Shown: in pieces, positions 58,901 to 64,000 of the stretch
Position numbering within the stretch: position 1 is the stretch's first letter
How the letters are laid out: each line of letters begins with the position of its first letter
Assembly: GCF_019649055.1 (NCBI RefSeq)
Contig: NW_026570243.1
Location: 186,001 to 250,000 of the forward strand
Reading direction: 5' to 3'
Origin: Paramacrobiotus metropolitanus
Taxonomy: Eukaryota; Tardigrada; Eutardigrada; Parachela; Macrobiotidae
Length of the DNA stretch: 64,000 bases
Program-made: the position numbers and the translations under genes
The notes under the pieces: generated by a model
Seen by the model: only the letters and a program-made list of their open reading frames with translations
Told to the model about the DNA's origin: nothing
Database searches by the model: none

Positions 58901-59704
58901 TGGATCCGAGAGCGGGACACCGGTGTAGAACACACCGTAAGTGTCGACCGCCTAAAGCCATACCTTAATCTGGACGGCCCAACTCGCAGAATCACTCGCT
59001 CAACTAAAAAGAAGGGCGGCGACGCCGAACCAGAAGGTACAGAGTCGAGAAGGTGCAAAGACCAAAAAGAGTCGGAACATAATGCAGAGCTCCCACATGC
59101 CCAGAGTAAACTGGAGAAATTGATGGGAAAGCAGAAGCCCGGAAAGGGCCCGTCCAAGAAACTTGTGGCGGAGCAGCAAAAGACTCTGCAAATTCCAGGC
59201 TATGGCCCACCTGACTCGAAGACATCAGACCCAGAGCCACCAATAAAACGTGGCCCAGGCCGACCTCGAAAGGCCAAACCGGATTTCGAGACACCGGCGC
59301 TTCAAAAGCTTCAAAACCAGCCATTAACCGTCATTGATCCAACTTTGGCCCCAGCGGAACCTGAAAAAGGGACATCCGCCACGGACAAGCCAGCGGTGAC
59401 CGAAGGGCCAAAAGTAGCTCCGGCACCTAAGGAGAAGCCCAAAAGACCAAAGACGCCGAAAAAGCCTAAGGCAACCCTTACGGCCCAGCAAGTCCTAGAA
59501 GAGGACGTAGTTGCTGATGATGAGGCGGATAAAGACTTGCTCGCACGTATAACCACAGGACGGAAAAAATCTGAGAAAGTCTCAAAGGGCAAAAAGCAGA
59601 AGTCCAATACGGTTCTACCGAACGTATCGGACAAGTCCAGTACAGTCCCACCGGATGTACTGGACAAGACGGTTAATAAGGCTGGACAGAATGACTTAAA
59701 ATAA
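52916..59704 (+). CDS. pol polyprotein: protease, reverse transcriptase, RNase H, integrase
   Basis: The frame opens at 52,916; the first ATG is at 53,030 (2,224 residues, numbered from there), but entry by -1 frameshift is likely. Protease: LDTGAETS with Asp235, then LLGCDYL. A long 680-residue spacer follows, with paired CxxC modules and two LRKG..G beta modules. RT: YIDD at 1204-1207, FGVCNGPATFQ, LGHILSKDGV, FLGLANYYRKFI. RNase H: ECDASGAGIGAIL (Asp1355), TDHRAL. Integrase: HHCC zinc finger (HDGKTGNHF ... CQTC), catalytic Asp1709, Asp1770 and Glu1806 (a 35-residue gap between the last two, as in DDE integrases), then a GPY/F-like module to about 1980. The last 240 residues are Lys/Pro-rich with an AT-hook core GPGRPRKAK (about 2075). 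All catalytic residues are present; it copies and integrates the element's DNA. Confidence 0.95.
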   Translation, partial: PGQPNRGKRLRSGSIGNSPDLRPEPKPPDITPLQLLTHMDPTLTHMAQQPTSGSRLRAKPAPKPPGSRSDARPTLALQATKSIFGASSNPEANRPSKLGAAAIAKANRARGKARRRTTNMTYPKSASNTSTDSAPDGWSVQDTDSEVGSLKDWTAEPLEASSPRTCWPQIGGRPLGTTPTVRTITSSRTFLNTKNMFSTLRVEETSPQEESVQQELLAPNYAPDDPGPVSLIPIVPVMREVTVGLDENRKPRTVRAWTHKVQIGPVHTLAMLDTGAETSLISQQFCTANGIKTEPLGRNTKILGVGGQTAFVVSHCCTVPVTLQGYKSHHTFFVQPTLTDVHVLLGCDYLHSKFTFILKPNEEIVWDAVKSIPIPEAPGPDDEVRFNRLDHPKSSPSTCWECLETIESLIWELRVHNAIERYMTQFRAGILKPNHGIVKTIPIPEAPGQRPVPDREIKEKLVQRYKTWFTGVRHFLEYRADRLFALEVGWLEEKGAPLTWPQLAEQYGPFAQELDDLVQEGSLWEDERLALVWEYREYHMEAPKALQKMCTELFDEVITLRRQMAQHSGVTATIWPKYDLSLTNVRTIPEPLPEAAPHIATEVRFNDGPHPEQGGHRRDTSQNEQDPSSEEVQLTCPLCGDGVEAVIRAIQTRSAQRWAGGRPASPLPNGSRPTTLAELDEPENQEIVTGTPEIQTVDLTAKPAPTVAGGEPTSNEDKGEPKPEQDDKPVSTDSDVQSSSDSPDTDSDNQSSEGSSDDEEDTEILQLRAEAPVIRKLRTERPMDCLKEEREVVFVNQRYTLPAYSTCWIKVRSYRTMDPGRPIHFKSLRRPHRLVLPIEAKVQTRHGEHAWIQVQNKSLRDQVLRKGAKIGHMYYSDIYEPDIKEDGVDWSIPNADALPWPKVAGNNPNRYRTINDHAMVRATVKVELSPESITPVQVSIDFPVDPRQKLMYLGSQDTKRSLAMLDGPVQHNGTSFTILVSNYSKEPHILRKGVNMGQVEPYEEISDEDYAKINSLQTGEEDPEVEREIRAHIANAHFGDHLTEEQIALLRQDLWELRAIFPTSKKPYGDVKGVTHVIEVGDAAPIKMNPTRTSWKGREFINKHVQEMLDQGVIEPSMAAWSFPVVLASKKNGDGTMGTRFCINYIKLNSVTKKNNYPLLNPDELLGQCAGNAYYGKVDCQSGFWQIPMDPASMDYTTFVTPEGMFRFKRMPFGVCNGPATFQMTMDKIMAPARKQGGVFAYIDDVIFFGKTFEEFRKAFRNTLLCLRDAGFTIKPSKCEFGMEKLQFLGHILSKDGVHTDPEKVAAIAEKLPPKTERQLRSFLGLANYYRKFIQGYAQKTSKMYELLRKESSVKNDLTDAHTAEFNEIKKALTEAPILAKFDATKQTTIECDASGAGIGAILSQDSRPIAYASRVLHGAEKNYGVTEWECLAVVWAVQKFKHYIDHGPFTVRTDHRALTNLLRCESNRPGINPRLTRWALALQGRDITIEYKPGTFCDNADALSRWPLERDDDKGPHEELDQVPNFEDYKDEIPARIIKVRRLQVTDEDPTTEWDKPLLPDCSAITEWDQFSTADIRVINVPAPTPGEPEPDVPPCPGKVTDRTAQELRRMQHRDPTLAKKIHELEHQSEMDKRSKLPEHYQMDKGVLYRLTEINAKLERRFVVPLFMRKNIIQSLHDGKTGNHFGYRKTIEAAKLRYYWDRMSCDIHDYIDRCQTCIFGKVPRRATYGKLQPTEAVAPWYRVFADFKGPLPVTQTKKYRYIAVVVEQITKFTIARPTKTNSAKEFEKFFVEEVVLKYGMPHTMHSDRGTHFTAKSFAKVAKIFGIEQTFGSAYHPEGQGQVERQMQTIWDGIRNFGGAGDEHRWHRALPYVISGMNRAVHATTGFSPYHMLYGREMTIPQDVLAGTNVPETFTTNERYVKRMQQRLNRAHEIAKTRIEEGFLRDAAIYNKKKSQAEFKKRDLVTLKNMIDDPTNPNKFEGVYIVLGIPKPNTYWIRERDTGVEHTVSVDRLKPYLNLDGPTRRITRSTKKKGGDAEPEGTESRRCKDQKESEHNAELPHAQSKLEKLMGKQKPGKGPSKKLVAEQQKTLQIPGYGPPDSKTSDPEPPIKRGPGRPRKAKPDFETPALQKLQNQPLTVIDPTLAPAEPEKGTSATDKPAVTEGPKVAPAPKEKPKRPKTPKKPKATLTAQQVLEEDVVADDEADKDLLARITTGRKKSEKVSKGKKQKSNTVLPNVSDKSSTVPPDVLDKTVNKAGQNDLK
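52934..52980 (+). promoter_or_regulatory. -1 ribosomal frameshift signal between gag and pol
   Basis: GGGAAAC at 52,934-52,940 is in the gag phase G GGA AAC, one codon before the gag TAA. Slipping back one base enters the pol frame, which opens at 52,916. A hairpin can form just 3': CTTAAGGTC (52,942-52,950) with GACCTAAG (52,973-52,980), with one bulged base; if the outer pairs open, the spacing is about 5 bases. GGGAAAC is an established slippery heptamer in type D retroviruses. A pseudoknot with downstream CCCC is possible but unproven. Confidence 0.7.
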
Positions 59705-59967
59705 TATCTGACATAGTAGACTTAGAATTAGTCTAACTAATTCAGCTTACGGTGACCCAAGCTCAATTAACTGAGCTGCTACCGAAACTAACCTTAAATT
59801 AACTGACTAATCTAACCTAAGACCAGTAGCTTAAAAATAGCTTAATCTTATCCAATAATGGATATCCGTCATGGTAGCTTAGAAGTAGCTAGCCGTACGT
59901 TAAACTAACAAAGTAGGTAGGAGTCTAACACCGCGTGATTCGTCTCGTGACAGCGCCCCATTCAACA
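59705..59967 (+). other. pol to ORF3 spacer
   Basis: 263 bases with stops in all + frames. It contains AGCTCA-ATTAAC-TGAGCT, a 6-bp hairpin (about 59,760), and repeated TAGCTTA/AACTAA words. It may hold a splice acceptor or reinitiation signal for ORF3; none is certain. Confidence 0.5.
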
Positions 59968-62900
59968 ATGGAAGGACGCCGACGCACCGATCGCTCTGAT
60001 GACTCCGACCGAAGCAATCGCACACACCCATATTCACGACCGGAATCCCGGTCGGGCGGATCCTCCACTCGGTCGTCTAACCGGCCTCCGAGTGTCCAGG
60101 TACCCAATATCAGAGCTAACTTAACTGCTGAGCAGCTGGCGACTATGTCAGTCGGCCCAAATCCTCGGGCTGACACACCGCTACCGCGGGTCCAGCCTCT
60201 GCCGCCTAGAGCCATTCCGCCACAACTCTGGCCGCCAGGGACATTCTCTGACGTCACTGGACTCTTGGTGAACGCAGCAGTAGCTGGCAGCCAGCCAAGC
60301 TCTACGTCGGGTCAAACGGTCCGTCGTTATCCCCACGGCCGGCCACCTCAACCGATCCTCTACGGTGGCCTACCGACCACCTCGGCTAACCAGCCGGTTT
60401 TTACAACTGCGGCAGTCGGGCCAACGGTCACGACTACGCCGGTCCATACTGGACCGCGGCCACAGTTTACACCGCCGCCATACTACAATCCACATTATGG
60501 ATATCCTCCGTATCCTGCGCCTGGACCTTCAAACCAGCCGCAGCCAGATCCAAACCAATGGCGATACCCACCACCGTGGATGTATCCGCCAGGACCGTAT
60601 GGATATCCACCGCCTTATGGCGGATATGGAGCATACGGCCAACCGCCGTATAGCCCACCTTCAGCGGCACAACCTGACCCTACGGGCCAGGCGCTGTCTG
60701 ATTCGTCCATAGAACCTCCACGAGTGGGACCGGAGGCGTACTACACTCCAGCGCCACCGGAACCCCAGCCAAGCACATCACGGCCCGACGGGTTACGTGA
60801 TTACCCATTACGGGTATTCGTGGACGGACGATTAACGGTTTACAACCGGCCAGAAGAGGTTCCACCAGAATTGGCGGCACAACTTGGCCTAGCCGAATTG
60901 GAACCAGCAGCACAGCCAACACCGAATCCAGTGTCGGCTGTCCCATTAACCTGTGTCATATCTGACATGGTCGAACCCATATCATCGCCAATACCAGACG
61001 ATGATGAAGATGAAGAGGACGTCCAGGTGGACCCAACCACTCCACCAATGAGGACTGAGTCCCCTACAGAACTTTTGGCCGACGGCCGGATTCCACTCTA
61101 CCAACTTCAGGACAACCTGAAGGAAGTAGAGAACGCCATCCAAGAATTGGAGGCCATGCTTCGAGAATTGGACCTGCGCAGCCCTCACTACCGTGAGATG
61201 GCCCGGCGCATCATTCTCGACCAAGATGAATTCCGGCGACTCGCACATGAACTTAGCGAGGAAATTGCGACCCGCCAGGCCCAGCATGAGATATTTCCTC
61301 TGCATGACCAAACCGGTCAGGCATTGCTGGCGGCATCTCGCAGGCTGAGGGACCAGCTGGTACAGCACCGGACGGACATACGGCTGAGGACCGAAGGATC
61401 CGCAGCGCCAACGCGTCCGCCACCAACACCAATAGCCCCACCGCCCCCATTGAACCCAACAGTCGTAGTTACCACTACGACAGGGGAACCTTCTGCACCA
61501 CCAGTGGCCCAGTCTACGTCTACCGACGAGGCAATGTTAACGGCCACTGGACTGGAACCGCGAGAACCAGCGTCTTCTCCGTACGACCTGAGGGCTTATC
61601 CAGACATACCGCCTCTGGAACGCGAACTTCACGCGGCGGAACTCCTAGAGGAGGCAATCCGCAAAGCCATCAGCGACCTAAAAGGCACCGATGTCGCTAC
61701 CATACGGAGAAAAGTCGCGTTGGACTTGGAATTCCAACGCGTCCTGGAATACATAACCAGGATCCGACGGGCCATGCTGCGGTTTATGGATAAGCCATTA
61801 AACACGGCCAATGATGCGCCAGCATTACGCGACTTCCGTAACCGGCAGTACCAGCTTGGCCTGATAGACGAAGCACTTAGGCGCGTGTTGCCTAAACCCC
61901 GACCGGGGCAGCCAACACGCGTCGGACAAACTGGACTCCTGACGCCAACGCAATCCTCAACACGCCAACCGGCGGAAGAATTGAGGACGCGCGTCACGAG
62001 AATTATGAGGATCTCGGCCGAACGATTTGCGGCCGGACCGGCACTTAGTCGACCAGCCAGCCCGTCGGGCACAGAAACCGACAGCGACATCGAATGGTTC
62101 GACATGCCGGATCCAACTCCAGTACCAGGGCTGACAGCCCCACCTGACCATTTGGTCGCGCCAGAACGACAGGTCCATCCTAGACCAACTTCGCTGGCGC
62201 CGCCACCAGAAATCGAGGAACGGTTGGCACTCATTGGGAGGGCCGTCATCAGGCCATTCAGACCGGCTTACACGGATGACTTTCCCGTGTTAAACCAGCC
62301 GGACAACGCCAATCGACCGGCCCCTCGAACCACTCAACCGGCCCCTCAAACCAATCAACCGCCCCAGCGTACTATACGCCAACAATGGGAAGAAGACCAG
62401 GCAGCAGCGGACCAACGGTTGCGCGATGCTGACACCGGTCCTGTCATTATGACGGCACCTCAAATAGTGAGGCAAAGGCACCTGATCCGGGATGCCGAAG
62501 ATGTTTATCGCCGTCTGTACGACAGAATAAGAGAACTTAATCCGCGTGACCCAGAAACGGTCAGGCTGACCCAACGGCAGCAAAGCTTATCCCAACGGGT
62601 AGATTTGCTCAGGGAACTTACACCGAACAACACGATGCCTACCGGCGATTCGTTAGTTGTTGTCGACCACACCACGAGATGGATCCGTGAATTTATCGAG
62701 GATTACTGGAAGGTCCAACGACCTGGCCCGTCAACGACGGCACGCCCCAGTGACTTCGATCCAGTAAACGAATGGCGACCATCATCAGTGCCGGCGCCAG
62801 CACCTTTGGCCCTGACATACGAGCCGGTCGCCCCACCATCAGTTGGACAGCCAATTCCAACTGAGTTGGCCCAGGCCCTAACGGTGCCTGGCCCAACATC

Positions 62901-64000
62901 AAGCCAACCAGTGGACGCTGCTATACCCGCCACAGCGGACAGCAGCAAAGAAGCCACACCGCAGGACGTCGAAATGGACGTGAGCCTGCCTGACAATACC
63001 CTCGAGCTTTCTTCGGAAAAGCCGACTGAACCAGAGTCGACACCAGTCCAACTGGCTGGTGCACCGACAAGTCCAATGGCTGTTGATGCGCCAACGGCGT
63101 CATCACAGCCCACACTGAAGCCAATCGAAGGCGACACATCAAGTGGCACGCTCATTGTCCGATCAACGGACAGGAAATCGACAGGAGGAAGGCCAGAACC
63201 AGCCACTCCTGCCACAACGAGCGGTCCACAGTCGCCCAGGTTCAAGAAGAAGAAGAGGACTCCTCCAGAAGCAGAAGAGCCTCCTTCACAACGGTCACTC
63301 CCACCTTGGAGAGGACCAAGAGAGAACCTGGAACTTACTCGTCCAACCAGGCCCACTCTACCAGCGTGGAGTGGCCCGCCAGCGGACTTAGACGTTCCTG
63401 GCCCTACCAGGCCCGGCCCGTCCATACTCAAACCGAAGAAGGCGGAACCACCGACTCTTACACTTCGTGGTCTGACGACCAAGAAGAAGAAGTCGCCGCC
63501 AAAGAACTTCCCTGGACAAGAACATGTGCTTTCACCACCGGAAGCACCAAAGATTCCTTCAGGAACAACTCAGCCATTGCGGGACGAACCTCCAACGAGG
63601 CATCGCATCCGATTGGCTCAAACAGAGTCATGGGATGACCCGCATAACCGGGCTGTCAGCGAGATCATAGAAGTTGATCTTCGCTTAAATTTGACTGAAG
63701 AGGACATGCGCCAGCGACTCCGCGCCGGCGACCCGGCATTAACGGACCACGAGATTGACCGCATCAACCGAGGCTGTCAGTTGTTGGTCCAGGAACGAAC
63801 AATCCTCATCAGAAAGCTGATGGCCATGCGGAGCAAAAGCCAGGCCCTTCGCCAACGCAAGCTGCCTAGCGAAATCATTGAGCATGCCATCTACATACGA
63901 GGTCCACACATTGACCCAAGAGCATGGACCGTTGAACCACGCCCAAAACCAGGCCAGCCAGTGGAAGACCAACTCCCACCGGAAGAGGCAGAAAGTGAGG
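59968..64000 (+). CDS. third ORF of the retroelement, Pro-rich/helical, open to window end
   Basis: An ATG at 59,968 opens a frame of 1,344 codons with no stop before the edge; the true end lies outside. It starts Arg/Ser-rich (MEGRRRTDRSDDSDRS). Residues 100-240 are Pro/Tyr/Gly-rich with PPPY at 169 and a second PPPY near 213. An acidic patch DDDEDEED lies near 345. Charged helical stretches follow at about 372-440 (LQDNLKEVENAIQELEAMLR), 552-620 and near 830-870, separated by Pro-rich linkers with a PSAP at 508. KKKKR and KKKKSPPK patches lie near 1095-1180. No signal peptide, membrane segment, Cys pattern, protease site or fusion peptide is seen, so it is not an envelope protein despite its position. 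Function unknown; a second structural protein is the most natural guess. Codon and amino-acid style match gag. Confidence 0.8.
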   Translation, partial: MEGRRRTDRSDDSDRSNRTHPYSRPESRSGGSSTRSSNRPPSVQVPNIRANLTAEQLATMSVGPNPRADTPLPRVQPLPPRAIPPQLWPPGTFSDVTGLLVNAAVAGSQPSSTSGQTVRRYPHGRPPQPILYGGLPTTSANQPVFTTAAVGPTVTTTPVHTGPRPQFTPPPYYNPHYGYPPYPAPGPSNQPQPDPNQWRYPPPWMYPPGPYGYPPPYGGYGAYGQPPYSPPSAAQPDPTGQALSDSSIEPPRVGPEAYYTPAPPEPQPSTSRPDGLRDYPLRVFVDGRLTVYNRPEEVPPELAAQLGLAELEPAAQPTPNPVSAVPLTCVISDMVEPISSPIPDDDEDEEDVQVDPTTPPMRTESPTELLADGRIPLYQLQDNLKEVENAIQELEAMLRELDLRSPHYREMARRIILDQDEFRRLAHELSEEIATRQAQHEIFPLHDQTGQALLAASRRLRDQLVQHRTDIRLRTEGSAAPTRPPPTPIAPPPPLNPTVVVTTTTGEPSAPPVAQSTSTDEAMLTATGLEPREPASSPYDLRAYPDIPPLERELHAAELLEEAIRKAISDLKGTDVATIRRKVALDLEFQRVLEYITRIRRAMLRFMDKPLNTANDAPALRDFRNRQYQLGLIDEALRRVLPKPRPGQPTRVGQTGLLTPTQSSTRQPAEELRTRVTRIMRISAERFAAGPALSRPASPSGTETDSDIEWFDMPDPTPVPGLTAPPDHLVAPERQVHPRPTSLAPPPEIEERLALIGRAVIRPFRPAYTDDFPVLNQPDNANRPAPRTTQPAPQTNQPPQRTIRQQWEEDQAAADQRLRDADTGPVIMTAPQIVRQRHLIRDAEDVYRRLYDRIRELNPRDPETVRLTQRQQSLSQRVDLLRELTPNNTMPTGDSLVVVDHTTRWIREFIEDYWKVQRPGPSTTARPSDFDPVNEWRPSSVPAPAPLALTYEPVAPPSVGQPIPTELAQALTVPGPTSSQPVDAAIPATADSSKEATPQDVEMDVSLPDNTLELSSEKPTEPESTPVQLAGAPTSPMAVDAPTASSQPTLKPIEGDTSSGTLIVRSTDRKSTGGRPEPATPATTSGPQSPRFKKKKRTPPEAEEPPSQRSLPPWRGPRENLELTRPTRPTLPAWSGPPADLDVPGPTRPGPSILKPKKAEPPTLTLRGLTTKKKKSPPKNFPGQEHVLSPPEAPKIPSGTTQPLRDEPPTRHRIRLAQTESWDDPHNRAVSEIIEVDLRLNLTEEDMRQRLRAGDPALTDHEIDRINRGCQLLVQERTILIRKLMAMRSKSQALRQRKLPSEIIEHAIYIRGPHIDPRAWTVEPRPKPGQPVEDQLPPEEAESE

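Larger units (their letters stand above)
47399..64000 (+). mobile_element. very large Ty3/gypsy-type LTR retroelement, 3' part beyond the window
   Basis: Order: 5' LTR, PBS, 1-kb leader, gag, pol (PR-RT-RNase H-IN) and a long third ORF. The PR-RT-RH-IN order and Ty3-type RT/IN motifs place it in Ty3/gypsy (Metaviridae-like). At least 16.6 kb is visible without the 3' LTR, well above the usual 5-12 kb. Pol and ORF3 are fully open over 6.8 and 4.0 kb, so the insertion is young, although gag has two stops. The GPCR exons at 44.0-44.9 kb point the same way, so the element may sit inside that gene. Confidence 0.9.

Noticed and set aside
59968-64000. ORF3 as an envelope gene
   Set aside because: No signal peptide, no hydrophobic membrane segment, no Cys framework, no furin site or fusion peptide; very Pro- and Arg-rich.

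Overview
The window is animal (metazoan) nuclear DNA. The genes are split by short GT-AG introns, and the recognisable products are animal-type: class A GPCRs, a secreted MAM-domain protein and an F-box protein. The rest is AT-rich spacer full of old mobile-element debris. A small ecdysozoan genome, quite possibly a tardigrade, fits the compact introns, the divergent GPCRs and the F-box/beta-barrel gene. That is my impression, not something the sequence proves. Exon boundaries below come from reading splice sites and checking that intron phases agree; no transcript evidence was available.

Layout. 0-3.6 kb: no intact gene, but a 3' fragment of a gene whose full copy lies at 24.7-25.4 kb. 3.7-6.8 kb: a four-exon peptide-receptor-like GPCR on the + strand. 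8.8-13.7 kb: a divergent GPCR on the - strand and its decaying inverted copy on the + strand. 14-18 kb: AT-rich, with an array of 26-bp palindromes. 18.2-24.3 kb: a minus-strand cluster of three related Cys-rich, Thr-linker coding units around a two-MAM-domain gene; several units carry frame breaks. 24.7-25.4 kb: a small two-exon gene of unknown function. 27.3-29.4 kb: remains of a Ty3/gypsy-type element. 29.6-36.5 kb: foldback MITE, TTCGGCCG and TTAGGTTT arrays, inverted repeats. 37.3-40.8 kb: a five-exon F-box gene whose first intron holds a complete TTAA-flanked foldback element. 41-43.1 kb: LINE reverse-transcriptase scrap and MITE scrap. 44.0-44.9 kb: first two exons of another GPCR with the same intron positions as the first one. 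45.5-47 kb: tandem and GC-rich repeats.

The main object is a very large LTR retroelement from 47,399 that runs off the right edge (more than 16.6 kb visible). It has a 384-bp 5' LTR with 7-bp inverted ends, a PBS resembling initiator-Met tRNA, a 1-kb leader with three covarying UAAG-loop hairpins, a Gag with an N-myristoylation motif, coiled coil, PPxY and CCHC knuckle (broken by two in-frame TAG codons), and a Pol of more than 2,200 residues (PR, RT, RNase H, IN) entered through an apparent GGGAAAC -1 frameshift site just before the gag stop. A third open frame of at least 1,344 codons follows pol. It is Pro-rich and helical, has no envelope features, and has no stop before the window ends. 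The decayed relative at 27-29 kb has a similar ORF start in the same place, so the third ORF belongs to the family and is not a one-off capture.
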